Of a stretch of DNA of 64,000 bases, positions 1-8,369 are shown one piece after another. Position 1 is the first letter of the stretch; each line of letters starts with the position of its first letter. The stretch is taken from assembly GCF_019890635.1 (NCBI RefSeq), contig NZ_JAIOAB010000004.1:124001-188000 (forward strand). Reading direction: 5' to 3'. This stretch comes from Streptomyces sennicomposti. GTDB lineage: Bacteria > Actinomycetota > Actinomycetes > Streptomycetales > Streptomycetaceae. Made by a program: the position numbers and the translations under genes. The notes beneath the pieces are model-generated. The model was given only the letters and a program-made list of their open reading frames with translations. It did no database searches and was not told the origin of the DNA.

Positions 1-576
1 CTTGCGCTGGGCGCGCTTGTCGGCCTCGGAGTCCGGGACCGGGTCCATCTTGGGCGCCTTGACGAACTCCTGCGGGTCGATGCAGGAGATCGGCGTGGAG
101 TGGCCGACGCCGCGCGGGTCGAAGCCGACGAAGTCGTAGGCCTTGGCGACGTTGGTCCACAGGGGGTTCTTGGCCGTGACGCGGGTCGGGAAGCGCAGGC
201 CCGAGCCGCCCGGACCGCCCGGGTTGTAGACGAGGGCGCCCTGGCGCTCCTGCTTCGTGCCGGTGTTGCCGATGCGGTCGACGGCGAGCTTGATCTGCTT
301 GCCGTAGGGGTGGGCGTAGTCGAGCGGCACCGAGACGTAGCCGCACTGGATGGGCTTGGCGAGCCCCCAGTCGGCGGGACAGTCCTGCCAGTCGATGCCG
401 GCCTTGGCGGCGCGGTCCGCGGCGACGGCGGCGCCGCGGGCCTCGCGGTCCTGGCCGTGGCGGCTGTCCGCACTGGCCGCGGGGGCCGCCACGGCGCCCG
501 CTATCAGGGTCGCCGTGACGAGCGCGCCGGCCGAACCGAGCGCCAGGACCCGGTTCTTCGGTCTGATGTCCCTCAA
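1..576 (-). CDS. Secreted alpha/beta hydrolase, TAP-type tripeptidyl aminopeptidase (N-terminal part)
   Basis: The N-terminal 192 codons of a secreted alpha/beta hydrolase; the rest lies beyond the window's left edge. The TTG start at 576 is chosen because GGGGAGG lies six bases upstream and no better in-frame start exists. Residues 1-35 form a signal peptide: charged LRDIRPKNR, a hydrophobic Ala/Leu/Val stretch and an AAPAASA cleavage region. The mature part has the family marks YNPGGPGGSG (oxyanion hole) and FDPRGVGHST, which are typical of Streptomyces Slp/TAP peptidases. The catalytic Ser, Asp and His are off the window. The family removes tripeptides or single residues from peptides outside the cell. 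Family confidence is high; the exact specificity is not known. Confidence 0.85.
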   Translation of the reverse strand, partial: MRDIRPKNRVLALGSAGALVTATLIAGAVAAPAASADSRHGQDREARGAAVAADRAAKAGIDWQDCPADWGLAKPIQCGYVSVPLDYAHPYGKQIKLAVDRIGNTGTKQERQGALVYNPGGPGGSGLRFPTRVTAKNPLWTNVAKAYDFVGFDPRGVGHSTPISCIDPQEFVKAPKMDPVPDSEADKRAQRK

Positions 577-696
577 GTGGGACCTCCCCGTACATCGTTG
601 CGAATGGGTACGGGGATCCTTCCGGCTGTGAGGTGGCTGAGAACAGGGGTCGTTGACCTTCTTTGCCAATCCGATAACCGGCGCGGCGTGTTCCGC

Positions 697-1635
697 TCAG
701 CGGAGATCCCCCGGCGGCCCGGCGCAGGCCCTGTCCAGCTCGGTCAGCGCCTCGTCCAGCAGGCGGCGCAGCCGCAGCGCGTCGGGGGCGACCGCGCTGA
801 CCAGAGCGGCCGGTCCGGCCAGCGGGACCAGGGCGGCGCCCTCGCCCAGAACGCGCGCCGCGACCGGGGCGCGGGCGAACTCGGGCCGTACGAGGACGAG
901 TTGCCCCATGGCGCGGTGGCCCGCCAGGACCGCGGGTCCGTCCCAGCCGCCCGGTGCGCCCGGACCGCAGGCCAACTCCTGGTCCAGCACGGTCCGTCCG
1001 CCGATCCGGACGGCAAGACGGCTGGTGAGCCTGCCGGGTTGCTCGGCGGCGCGGCCCAGCACCTGTTCCTCGCGCAGGACGAGCCGGGCGGTGGGGGCCA
1101 GGTCGGCGCGCGTGGTGACATACAGGTCGCTGCCGTGGGCGGAGATCAACTGCTCGGGCAGCCAGTGCAGTTCGCCGCCGTCGGCGACGGTGAGCCGGAC
1201 GTCGTAGCGGGCCGGGCCCGGCACCTGGCCGGGCAGGGCGATGGTGGCCGCCGCCGATCCGATCCGCAGCCGGGCCCCGGCCTCCACGCGCGCGTCCACG
1301 GTGAGGCGGTCGCCGCCGAGGGGGCCGCTCATCGCGCCGACCAGCAGGACCCGCGCCTCGGCGCCGCTTCCCCGGGTGCGGCGCGGCGCGAGCGGCCCCT
1401 CGCCCGCCAGCACGGGCAGGGCGGTGCCGCCCCGGCCGTCGTGGCGGGCGACGATCCGCGCGGTGGCGCGGACCCCCGCGGAGGTGGTCGGCTGGGGGGC
1501 GTCGGCCGCGGGGGCCGCCCGCACGGCGGTCGTGGTGGCCGCCCGCGCGGCGCTCGCCGCCTCCGGGGGCAGCGTCGCAGTCGGTGAAGTGGCCGGTGCG
1601 ACCGCTGCGGCCTGGGGGCTCGCGGCCGTCGTCAT
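697..1635 (-). CDS. ureD: Urease accessory protein UreD
   Basis: 312 aa. UreD (UreH) binds apo-urease and, with UreF and UreG, forms the complex that loads nickel into the active site. The C-terminal two thirds carry recognisable UreD sequence, including [17 protein letters not shown], the stretch around [16 protein letters not shown], and LREEQVLGR. The first 55 residues are an Ala/Thr/Pro-rich extension that looks disordered. The ATG at 1635 overlaps the ureG stop in an ATGA arrangement, so translation is probably coupled and no separate ribosome site is needed. It is the last gene of the urease operon. The same frame stays open far upstream, but that is a GC-bias effect inside ureG. Confidence 0.9.
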   Translation of the reverse strand: MTTAASPQAAAVAPATSPTATLPPEAASAARAATTTAVRAAPAADAPQPTTSAGVRATARIVARHDGRGGTALPVLAGEGPLAPRRTRGSGAEARVLLVGAMSGPLGGDRLTVDARVEAGARLRIGSAAATIALPGQVPGPARYDVRLTVADGGELHWLPEQLISAHGSDLYVTTRADLAPTARLVLREEQVLGRAAEQPGRLTSRLAVRIGGRTVLDQELACGPGAPGGWDGPAVLAGHRAMGQLVLVRPEFARAPVAARVLGEGAALVPLAGPAALVSAVAPDALRLRRLLDEALTELDRACAGPPGDLR

Positions 1636-2315
1636 GCCTGCGCCGTCCACGCCGCGTGCCGCTGCCGTACCCAGCCGGCGACCTCCGCGACCCCGCTCTC
1701 GCCGCGCAACGACTGGAACACGACCGGCAGTTCGCCGCGGGCGGCCTTGGCGTCGGCGGCCATCCGCGCCAGGTCGGAGCCGACGTACGGCGCGAGGTCG
1801 GTCTTGTTGACGACGAGCAGGTCGGCGGTGGTGACGCCGGGGCCGCCCTTGCGCGGGATGTCGTCGCCGCCGGCCACGTCGATCACGAAGATCTGCGCGT
1901 CCACAAGTCCCTTGGAGAAGGTCGCGGTGAGGTTGTCCCCGCCGGACTCCAGGAGGATCAGGTCCAGCGGTCCGACCGCGTCCTCCAGGTCCTCGACCGC
2001 CTCCAGGTTGGCGGAGATGTCGTCCCGGATCGCCGTGTGCGGGCAGGCGCCCGTCTCCACGGCGGTGATCCGCTCGGGCGGCAGCACCGCCTCGCGCAGC
2101 AGGAACTCGGCGTCCTCGCGCGTGTAGATGTCGTTGGTGACGACGGCGAGCGACAGTTCGTCGCGCAGCGCCCGGCACAGGGCGGCGACGGTCGCGGTCT
2201 TCCCGGACCCGACGGGCCCGCCGAGACCGATCCGGACGGCCCGGCGGGTGCCGTCGGGCCGGTGCGCGTCGGCGCTCACGGCGGGGGTGGCGGGGTGGGA
2301 GTGATCGAGATGCAT
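1632..2315 (-). CDS. ureG: Urease accessory GTPase UreG
   Basis: 227 aa SIMIBI-class GTPase that couples GTP hydrolysis to nickel delivery to urease. Visible motifs are the P-loop GPVGSGKT (residues 33-40), TNDIYT, the nickel-binding CPH in [13 protein letters not shown], the ESGGDNL switch region and the base-recognition NKTD. The N-terminus has only MHLDHSH rather than a long histidine-rich nickel store. Its stop overlaps the ureD start, and a 264-bp spacer separates it from ureF upstream. Length and motifs fit the family closely. Confidence 0.97.
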   Translation of the reverse strand: MHLDHSHPATPAVSADAHRPDGTRRAVRIGLGGPVGSGKTATVAALCRALRDELSLAVVTNDIYTREDAEFLLREAVLPPERITAVETGACPHTAIRDDISANLEAVEDLEDAVGPLDLILLESGGDNLTATFSKGLVDAQIFVIDVAGGDDIPRKGGPGVTTADLLVVNKTDLAPYVGSDLARMAADAKAARGELPVVFQSLRGESGVAEVAGWVRQRHAAWTAQA

Positions 2316-2579
2316 GACACGGCTCCAGTGGTCGGCCCGGAGGGGCCCGGCGCTCTGTCCGGCCCGTCGGCGGACGGGACGGAGGGCGGCGGCCGGGCTC
2401 CGGGGTACGGAGGGGGCACAGGCCCGGGGTCGGAAGGAAGAGGGACGGCGGGCGCACGTCCCCGGGACGAGGAAGGACGAAGCGGTGGGGCGTGGGCCCC
2501 TGGGGCGATGAGGGGACGGACAGCGGGACAGCGGGGCGTGAGTGAGCCCTTGGAGACAGGGCGGGACGGTGCGCGCGGT
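2316..2579. other. 264-bp spacer inside the urease operon
   Basis: Read in the operon direction, this lies between the ureF stop and the ureG start, where related operons usually have a few bases or an overlap. It is C-rich, low-complexity DNA with short open frames on both strands, none with a convincing ribosome site or family match. I see no clear terminator. It may be an expanded spacer; a separate internal promoter for ureG-ureD is possible but I cannot point to one. Confidence 0.4.
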
Positions 2580-3254
2580 CTAGGACGCGAACAGCCGTAC
2601 CGGCCAGGCGGCATGCGCCTCCGCTGCGATCTCCAGCAGCGGCGCGGAGCACGCGGGCAGCGCGTCCACGCCCTCGGCGGCGACCCGCCGGGCCGCCGCG
2701 ACCGCCCGCTCGACGACCTGGTCCAGCTCGGGTGCCAGCCGGGCCAGTACGGCCGTCGCGTCGAACGGGTCCAGGCTGAGCAGGCGTACGGTCGCCGTGG
2801 CCGGTCCGCTCACGCTCTCGTACGCCGCGCAGTACGCCGCCTCCTCGGGCCCGAGTCCGGCGGCCCGCGCCGTGAGCCCGAGCACCACCGGCTGGTGGGC
2901 GCCCTTGGGGAACTCCCGTGCCAGTGCGTCGAGTTCGGGCGCGGGCCAGGTCGCCCGGGCGGCCCGCATCAGCTGCCGCCCGAGCTTGCGGGCGGCCAGC
3001 CGCAGTGCGGGCGACGGGGTCCGCGCGTCGGCCGCCGCGTCCAGTTCCACCGGGTCGCGGCCGAGGGCTGCGGCGCCGGCGAGGGCGGCCGCGACCAGCC
3101 CCGCCGTGTGCAACCGCCCCCGGCAGAAGTCCGCGAGGTCCGCCACGCCGGTGATCCGCCCGGCCCGGACCGCCGCCTCGGCCCCGCCGGAGTGCGCGTG
3201 CCCGCCGGCGGGGAAGCGGCCGTCGGCCAGGACGAGAAGTGCTGCCCTTGACAT
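2580..3254 (-). CDS. ureF: Urease accessory protein UreF
   Basis: 224 aa all-helical accessory protein that bridges UreD and the UreG dimer on apo-urease and acts as a fidelity check on UreG. Family marks are LLVLADGRFPAGGHAHSGG at the N-terminus, FCRGRLHTAG, the conserved segment around FPKGAHQPVVLGLTARA, and the C-terminal ALPACSAPLLEIAAEAH. The ATG at 3254 gives a normal-length protein; the same reading frame continues upstream inside ureC as a shadow. It follows ureC by 11 bp, consistent with one transcript. Confidence 0.93.
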   Translation of the reverse strand: MSRAALLVLADGRFPAGGHAHSGGAEAAVRAGRITGVADLADFCRGRLHTAGLVAAALAGAAALGRDPVELDAAADARTPSPALRLAARKLGRQLMRAARATWPAPELDALAREFPKGAHQPVVLGLTARAAGLGPEEAAYCAAYESVSGPATATVRLLSLDPFDATAVLARLAPELDQVVERAVAAARRVAAEGVDALPACSAPLLEIAAEAHAAWPVRLFAS

Positions 3255-3265
3255 CGGCGCCGCCC

Positions 3266-4987
3266 TCAGAAGAGGAAGTAACGCTGGGCCATGGGCAGTT
3301 CGGCGGCCGGCACGGACTCGATCAGCTCGCCGTCGACGCGCACGGCGAAGCTGTCGGGATCGATGGCGACATCGGGCCGCGCGTCGTTCTCGCGCATGTC
3401 CGCCTTGGTCACCGCGCGCGTCGAGGCGATGGCGACGAAGCGCTTGCCGAGGCCCAGCCGGTCCGGCAGCCCGTCCTCGATGGCCAGCGGGGCCACGAAG
3501 TTGACCGAGTTGGCCGCGGGCGCCCGGCCGACCGCCCCGTACATCGGACGCGGCAGGACAGGCTGCGGGGTCGGGATGGAGGCGTTGGCGTCGCCCATCT
3601 GCGCGTACGCGATCTGGCCGCCCTTGATGACGAGGAGCGGCTTGACCCCGAAGAACGCGGGCTCCCACAGCACCAGGTCGGCGAGCTTGCCGGTCCGCAC
3701 GGAGCCGATCTCGCGGTCCAGGCCCTGCGCGACGGCCGGGTTGATCGTGTACTTGGCGACATAGCGCCGTACCCGGTGGTTGTCGGCGCGCCCGTCGCCC
3801 GGCAGCGCGCCGCGCCGCCGCTTCATGACGTGCGCGGTCTGCCAGGTCCGCAGGATCACCTCGCCGACCCGGCCCATGGCCTGGGAGTCGGAGGAGATGA
3901 TCGAGATCGCGCCCAGGTCGTGCAGCACGTCCTCGGCGCCGATGGTGGAGGGCCGGATCCGCGACTCGGCGAACGCCAGGTCCTCGGGCACCGCCGGGTT
4001 GAGGTGGTGGCACACCATCAGCATGTCGAGGTGTTCCTCGGCGGTGTTGACGGTGAAGGGCCGGGTCGGGTTGGTGGAGCTCGGCAGCACGTTGGGCTCG
4101 GAGACCACGGTCATGATGTCCGGGGCGTGCCCGCCGCCCGCGCCCTCGGTGTGGTAGCTGTGGATGCCGCGGCCGGCGATCGCGGCCAGCGTGTCGCCCA
4201 CGAACCCGGCCTCGTTGAGGGTGTCGGTGTGGATGGCGACCTGGACGCCGGTCCGGTCGGCGACGGTGAGCGAGGCGTCGATGGCCGCGGGCGTGCAGCC
4301 CCAGTCCTCGTGCAGCTTCAGGCCCAGGGCGCCGCCGCGGATCTGGGACAGCATCGCCTCGTGCGAGACGGTGTTGCCCTTGCCGAGCAGACCGATGTTG
4401 AGCGGGTACGCCTCCAGCGCCTCCAGGGTCCGGGCCAGGTGCCAGGGGCCGGGGGTGACGGTGGTCGCCTTGGAGCCCTCGGCCGGTCCGGTGCCGCCGC
4501 CCACGAGGGTGGTGATGCCGGAGGCGAGCGCCTCGTCGGCGATCTGGGGGCAGATGAAGTGGACGTGGGCGTCGATGGCGCCGGCGGTGAGGATGCGGCC
4601 GTTGCCCGCGATGATCTCGGTCTCCGGGCCGAGGATCAGGTCCGGGTGGACGCCGTCCATGGTGTCGGGGTTGCCCGCCTTGCCGATGCCGGTGATCCGG
4701 CCGTCGCGGATGCCGACGTCGGCCTTGACGATCCCCCAGTGGTCGATGACCACCACGCCGGTGATCACGGTGTCGGGGGCGCCCTCCGCGCGGGTGACGC
4801 GCGACTGGCCCATGGACTCGCGGACGACCTTGCCGCCGCCGAAGACGGCCTCATCGCCGGCGAGCCCGGGGCCGCCGCTGCGGTCCTCCTCGATCTCGAT
4901 AATCAGGTCGGTGTCGGCGAGCCGGATGCGGTCGCCGGTGGTGGGGCCGAACAGGTCGGCGTAGGCGGGGCGCGAGATCTCAGGCAT
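3266..4987 (-). CDS. ureC: Urease subunit alpha
   Basis: 573 aa catalytic subunit of nickel urease, which hydrolyses urea to ammonia and carbamate. Metal and catalytic regions are visible: AIDAHVHF (nickel histidines), GLKLHEDWG (the lysine that becomes carbamylated and bridges both nickels), [23 protein letters not shown], and the mobile-flap MVCHHL with its Cys and catalytic His. Length matches the usual 566-573 aa. It overlaps ureB by 8 bp, implying translational coupling and matched subunit amounts. Start [20 protein letters not shown] is the standard N-terminus. Confidence 0.98.
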   Translation of the reverse strand: MPEISRPAYADLFGPTTGDRIRLADTDLIIEIEEDRSGGPGLAGDEAVFGGGKVVRESMGQSRVTRAEGAPDTVITGVVVIDHWGIVKADVGIRDGRITGIGKAGNPDTMDGVHPDLILGPETEIIAGNGRILTAGAIDAHVHFICPQIADEALASGITTLVGGGTGPAEGSKATTVTPGPWHLARTLEALEAYPLNIGLLGKGNTVSHEAMLSQIRGGALGLKLHEDWGCTPAAIDASLTVADRTGVQVAIHTDTLNEAGFVGDTLAAIAGRGIHSYHTEGAGGGHAPDIMTVVSEPNVLPSSTNPTRPFTVNTAEEHLDMLMVCHHLNPAVPEDLAFAESRIRPSTIGAEDVLHDLGAISIISSDSQAMGRVGEVILRTWQTAHVMKRRRGALPGDGRADNHRVRRYVAKYTINPAVAQGLDREIGSVRTGKLADLVLWEPAFFGVKPLLVIKGGQIAYAQMGDANASIPTPQPVLPRPMYGAVGRAPAANSVNFVAPLAIEDGLPDRLGLGKRFVAIASTRAVTKADMRENDARPDVAIDPDSFAVRVDGELIESVPAAELPMAQRYFLF

Positions 4988-5291
4988 CGAGGGCGCCTCC
5001 GGTCTCGCCGCGCAGTCCGGGCACGATACGGGCGCCGGCGATCGGCACGAGGGCGACCTCGACGGGGATGCCGGGCTCGAAGCGCACGGCGGTCCCGGCG
5101 GCGATGTCCAGCCGCTTGCCGCGCGCGGCGGCGCGGTCGAACTCCAGGCCGGGGTTGGCCTCGGCGAAGTGGTAGTGCGAGCCGACCTGGACGGGGCGGT
5201 CGGCGGCGTTGAGCACGGTCAGCCAGGTGACCTCGCGGCCCTCGTTGCAGACGATCGGGCCGTCGGCGAACAGGATCTCTCCGGGAATCAC
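4980..5291 (-). CDS. ureB: Urease subunit beta
   Basis: 103 aa structural subunit of the (alpha-beta-gamma)3 urease. It begins [13 protein letters not shown] and has the conserved N-(x)[13 protein letters not shown] motif near residues 30-45, followed by [15 protein letters not shown]. Separate beta and gamma genes are the usual arrangement outside Helicobacter. It follows ureA by 12 bp and overlaps ureC by 8 bp. Confidence 0.97.
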   Translation of the reverse strand: MIPGEILFADGPIVCNEGREVTWLTVLNAADRPVQVGSHYHFAEANPGLEFDRAAARGKRLDIAAGTAVRFEPGIPVEVALVPIAGARIVPGLRGETGGALDA

Positions 5292-5303
5292 TGCCCTCTC
5301 CCC

Positions 5304-5606
5304 TCAGACGATCGGCTCGTGGACGGTGACGAGCTTGGTGCCGTCCGGGAAGGTGGCCTCCACCTGGACGTCGTGGATCAGCTCGGGGATGCCCTCCATG
5401 ACGTCGTCCCTGGTCAGCACCTTGCGTCCGGAGGCCATCAGCTCGGCGACGGTACGGCCGTCGCGGGCGCCCTCGAGGATGTGCGACGTGATGAGGGCGA
5501 TCGCCTCGGGGTGGTTCAGCTTCAGTCCACGGGCCCTGCGCCGCTCGGCCACGTCGGCCGCCACATGGATGAGCAGTCTCTCTTGTTCGTGCGGGGTCAG
5601 TTGCAT
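5304..5606 (-). CDS. ureA: Urease subunit gamma
   Basis: 100 aa small structural subunit and first gene of the operon. The whole chain is typical: [20 protein letters not shown], then [29 protein letters not shown] and [18 protein letters not shown] ribosome site GAGGTGG lies just before the ATG. The operon promoter should be in the 319 bp upstream, but I cannot assign it with confidence. Confidence 0.97.
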   Translation of the reverse strand: MQLTPHEQERLLIHVAADVAERRRARGLKLNHPEAIALITSHILEGARDGRTVAELMASGRKVLTRDDVMEGIPELIHDVQVEATFPDGTKLVTVHEPIV

Positions 5607-5925
5607 GGGCCCACCTCACAGTCCTCGCTCCGGACCGTGCGGGGTCCGGTTGCCGCAGCCACCGCGACGGGACAGGTCTAACACAGGGACGGATCGCCCG
5701 ATCTTCGACAATCCGGACGGAAAAACCGCAGGTGGCGTGGATCGGCAGGCTAGTTCGTCGGAGTTTCAACGACGTTAACCAGACCTTGGACGTTCCATGA
5801 CCGGGAGCTGGGACGCGGCATACCGACGGCCCGCGCTGCTCCGTCCGTGGCACCGCCGCCGGGCGAGGCGCACGGGGAGCACGGCACCACGGCGCGCACC
5901 CTCCCCCCGGACGGAGCCACCGGCT
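5607..5925. promoter_or_regulatory. Urease operon upstream region
   Basis: 319 bp without a credible gene, between ureA and the antitoxin gene, both on the minus strand. The part nearest ureA is less GC-rich (around 5690-5785) and includes the segment GTTTCAACGACGTTAACC, a likely promoter/operator zone. Nickel control of urease by Nur is known in Streptomyces, but I do not see a clear Nur box. The part near 5830-5925 is plain GC-rich sequence. Confidence 0.35.
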
Positions 5926-6192
5926 CTACGGAGCCCGCTGTTCCGCCGCGAGGCCGAGGCTCCCCGGCTCGGCGTGCGCCGACGGCACGTCCCCGGCGCC
6001 GGAGACCGCTTCGAGCGTCTGCCCGGCGGGCTCCCGGCACCCCTCCAGACGGCGCAGATCGGCCGCGGAGACCAGGGCGACCAGCGGCTTGCCGTGCCGG
6101 GTCACCACGACGCGCTCACCGGCGTAGACCACCCGGTTGATCAGGTCGGCGAGTTCGGCCCGGGCGCGCGTCACCGGAATCTCGTAGGCCAT
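5926..6192 (-). CDS. Phd/YefM-family antitoxin, apparently orphan
   Basis: 88 aa. Residues 1-50 are a classic Phd/YefM fold: MAYEIPVTRARAELADLINR, then GERVVVTRHGKPLVALVSAADLRRLE. Such proteins bind operator DNA as dimers and neutralise a toxin with their C-terminal tail. The tail here (residues 51-88) is Gly/Ala/Glu-rich. No RelE, YoeB, Doc or PIN-type toxin lies next to it; the next gene downstream is ureA and the next upstream is an ANTAR protein. It may act only as a regulator, or pair with a toxin elsewhere. Confidence 0.85.
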   Translation of the reverse strand: MAYEIPVTRARAELADLINRVVYAGERVVVTRHGKPLVALVSAADLRRLEGCREPAGQTLEAVSGAGDVPSAHAEPGSLGLAAEQRAP

Positions 6193-6257
6193 GTCCCCAC
6201 TTTACGGACCGGACACTGCACGGACACGTCAACTCCACCGGCGCGGCCGTACGGCGC

Positions 6258-6617
6258 TCAGGACCGCGCGCGACCCGTGGAGCAGTGTGCCGAGCAGCGG
6301 TCGAGCGCCCGCCTCAGCTCCTCCAGCTCGGTGTCGGACAGGGCGCCGCCCTGCGCGAACTTCAGGACGTGCTCGGCGACCGTGCGCACCTTCGTGTTGG
6401 TGTGCTGAGAGACCTCGCGCAGGACCCGCCAGGCGTCGTCGGGCGGGATCCGGCCGAAGGCCACCACGGCGCCGATGGCCTGGTCGATGACGGCGTGCGA
6501 GGTCAGGGCACGCTGCAACTGGTCGATCTCCTCATGCAGCCGTTCGTGTTCCAGCACCAGATCGGTGGTGGACAGCAGCTGGAGGGGGTGCCGCCTGGAC
6601 ATCGCGAAGAACACCAT
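6258..6617 (-). CDS. ANTAR-domain protein
   Basis: 119 aa. A short leucine-rich helical N-terminus (residues 15-40, LVLEHERLHEEIDQLQRAL) leads into an ANTAR-type three-helix RNA-binding domain: SHAVIDQAIGAVVAFGRIPP, then AWRVLREVSQHTNTKVRTVAEHV. ANTAR proteins act as antiterminators by binding paired hairpins in nascent RNA. This one lacks a PAS, GAF or receiver sensor domain, so its input would have to come from a partner. The ATG at 6617 is preferred because AGGGGA lies six bases upstream; an internal ATG at 6602 is possible. Confidence 0.8.
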   Translation of the reverse strand: MVFFAMSRRHPLQLLSTTDLVLEHERLHEEIDQLQRALTSHAVIDQAIGAVVAFGRIPPDDAWRVLREVSQHTNTKVRTVAEHVLKFAQGGALSDTELEELRRALDRCSAHCSTGRARS

Positions 6618-6748
6618 TGCAGATCCCCTGGGTCGTCGAGCGGCCGGAGTTCCACCTCCAGCTTGCTCCAGGAGAGCGACGCGCACGACCGGAAGCCGAC
6701 CGGCGCAAGGGTGCCGCCGGGTTGTGTACGTCCTGTACGTTCTCGACA

Positions 6749-6774
6749 CGCGCGCCCCCGCGCGGGGGCGCGCG
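6749..6774. repeat. 26-nt all-GC perfect palindrome
   Basis: A 26-base perfect palindrome made only of G and C: alternating CG, a run of five C, the GCGC centre, a run of five G, then alternating CG. It could fold into a very stable hairpin on either strand. It lies in the 323-bp gap (6618-6940) between the minus-strand ANTAR gene and the plus-strand hypothetical gene. Just before it, GTACGT occurs twice about ten bases apart. I see no full gene in this gap; a possible 41-codon ORF at 6808-6933 with a TPAPRTPAPRTPA repeat is noted but not called. Confidence 0.6.
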
Positions 6775-6940
6775 AGGACCGAGGACCGTCGCACGGAGGG
6801 CTGCGCCATGGACCGACCGTCCGCCCGCCGGATCACTCCGGAGGCCGCGGAGCGCGTGAGCGGGACCGTTCGGACGCCCGCGCCCCGGACGCCCGCGCCC
6901 AGGACGCCCGCCGCGGGCGTGGACGCGGGGTGAGCCGCCG

Positions 6941-7297
6941 ATGCCGCCGCTCGACCCTCCCGATCCGCCCGGACCGCCCGGACCGCCCGCCGGGCCGCCC
7001 TCGGAACCGCCGTTGCCGGCGCTGACCCGCGCCGAGTCGGAGCTGATCGACCGTTACCTCGCCGCGGTGGATCTGCTGGGCCGGATCAATCCGGGGCGCC
7101 ACGAGGACACCTACAGCGGCCTGAGGGCCGCTCAGGCGCTCGTCCGCGCGGCGGCCGAACTGCGGGACGCGCTCGCGCTGATGCACCGGCGGGGCGAGAC
7201 CGAACTGCACACCGCCACCCTGGCGCGGGCGCTGCGCGCGCTCGACGGCGAGCGGCGGGCGGCCCGCGTCACCCTGCCTCCCGCGGAGGCGAGTTGA
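6941..7297 (+). CDS. Hypothetical protein with proline-rich N-terminus
   Basis: 118 aa. Residues 1-27 are a Pro/Gly run (PPLDPPDPPGPPGPPAG). Residues 30-110 look helical, with ALTRAESELIDRYLAAVDLL and LRAAQALVRAAAELRDALAL. No enzyme motif, signal peptide or membrane segment is visible. It could be an adaptor-type helical protein. It points away from the ANTAR gene and has no partner downstream. Codon use is typical of the window. I do not recognise the family. Confidence 0.6.
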   Translation: MPPLDPPDPPGPPGPPAGPPSEPPLPALTRAESELIDRYLAAVDLLGRINPGRHEDTYSGLRAAQALVRAAAELRDALALMHRRGETELHTATLARALRALDGERRAARVTLPPAEAS

Positions 7298-7687
7298 CGT
7301 GTCGACAGCCGTGCCCCCGTCGTGCCCGCGGACGCGCCCCGGACGCTCCCCCGGTGCGCTCGCACCGCCGACGGAGCCGACACTCGCGGGCGGGCGCCGA
7401 AACGGACCAAATGACGTACCGCCTTTCGGCGTAGATACACACCCTTTTTCGGCGTCTCCGCGGTTGCGCAACGCGCTTGCACGGATGGCGGAATGAGCTG
7501 TTCCGCCGCTGGTCCGGGCCTCGTCGCGGGAGGACACAGTCGTTCGAGCGCGCGAGTGTCCACCCGAACGGGTGAGTGGTGAGTAACAACACAAATCCTC
7601 GGTTCCGTTGGGATTTTCGGACATCCGTAGGTGAAGATCCCTGTCTGACGACAAGCCCCCGCCACAGCGGCGGGGCGGTCCGGGCGG
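7298..7687. other. Intergenic region upstream of the riboswitch
   Basis: 390 bp with no credible gene. It is noticeably less GC-rich in two places (around 7385-7445, including CCTTTTTCGGCG, and around 7565-7640), so it probably holds the promoter for the riboswitch transcript. A hairpin with a 7-bp stem, CCCCGCC/GGCGGGG (7657-7675), precedes the aptamer directly and may insulate it from upstream transcription. Confidence 0.35.
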
Positions 7688-7886
7688 ACGCCGAGTCCTG
7701 CCGCCGCACGGACGACCGGTCGACGGGAGTGGATCGGCAGGAGTGGAGGACCCAAGCACGACGGGTCGCCGGAACGGTCACGCCATGGCCGGGCCGAGCA
7801 GCCCTTGGGGTGAAGCCGCAGCGATGCGGCCGGGCAACTTCGCCAGCCCGAATCCGACAGGTCATCCTTCACAGGCGGCTGACGAA
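7688..7886 (+). promoter_or_regulatory. c-di-AMP riboswitch (ydaO/yuaA type)
   Basis: The leader of the NlpC/P60 gene carries the conserved blocks of the ydaO aptamer in order: CGCCGAGTCCTGCCG at the 5' end pairing with CGGCAGGA, then GGAGGACCCA, then TTGGGGTGAAGCCGC, and finally CCCGAATCCGACAGGTCATCC-like sequence near 7851-7867. The class binds cyclic di-AMP and usually turns expression off at high ligand. In Streptomyces it commonly precedes resuscitation-factor and NlpC/P60 cell-wall hydrolase genes, exactly as here. Boundaries are approximate; only the aptamer core is certain. Confidence 0.82.
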
Positions 7887-7895
7887 GGGTTGCGC

Positions 7896-8369
7896 ATGAC
7901 TGCGCTCAATCGTGTCCCGTCGTTCATGGCCCGGGCCGGCACGGCCTCGGCCCTGACCATCGCCGCCGTCGGCGGTTCGATCGTGGTGCCCGGCGCCGCC
8001 TCCGACGCCTCGGCCGCGACTCTCGCGACGAAGGCGCTCCAGATCGCCGCGTCCAAGAAGGGCTCGCCCTACCAGTGGGGCGCCACGGGCCCGCGGCGGT
8101 TCGACTGCTCCGGACTCACGCTGTACTCGTTCAAGCGGGCCGGCAAGAAGCTGCCCCGCACGGCCGAGCAGCAGTACAACAGGACCCGCCACATCTCGGC
8201 GGGCAGCCGCCGCGCCGGCGACCTGGTGTTCTTCCACTCGGGCTCGTACGTCTACCACGTCGGCATCTACGCCGGCGCGGGCAAGATCTGGCACGCGCCG
8301 AAGACCGGGGACGTGGTGCGGCTGCAGAAGATCTGGACGAAGAGCGTGTGGTACGGGCGGGTCAGCTGA
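7896..8369 (+). CDS. Secreted NlpC/P60 cell-wall peptidase
   Basis: 157 aa. A signal peptide spans residues 1-41 (basic start, hydrophobic TASALTIAAVGG, cleavage after ASDASA). The remainder is one NlpC/P60 domain: catalytic Cys71 in RFDCSG, His121 in YHVGIYAG and His133 in WHAP. The family cleaves stem peptides of peptidoglycan. The ATG at 7896 follows GAAGGG and sits right after the c-di-AMP aptamer, linking this hydrolase to turgor and cell-wall signalling. It stands alone, without a LysM or SH3 binding domain, so it is a minimal hydrolase. Confidence 0.93.
   Translation: MTALNRVPSFMARAGTASALTIAAVGGSIVVPGAASDASAATLATKALQIAASKKGSPYQWGATGPRRFDCSGLTLYSFKRAGKKLPRTAEQQYNRTRHISAGSRRAGDLVFFHSGSYVYHVGIYAGAGKIWHAPKTGDVVRLQKIWTKSVWYGRVS

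Noticed and set aside
100..1587. 495-aa open frame on the plus strand across the TAP peptidase and ureD
   Set aside because: It is antisense to two well-supported genes, low-complexity and without family marks; a GC-bias shadow.
6808..6933. 41-codon ORF MDRPSARRITPEAAERV with TPAPR repeats
   Set aside because: Short, no ribosome site, low-complexity; could be translated but cannot be supported.
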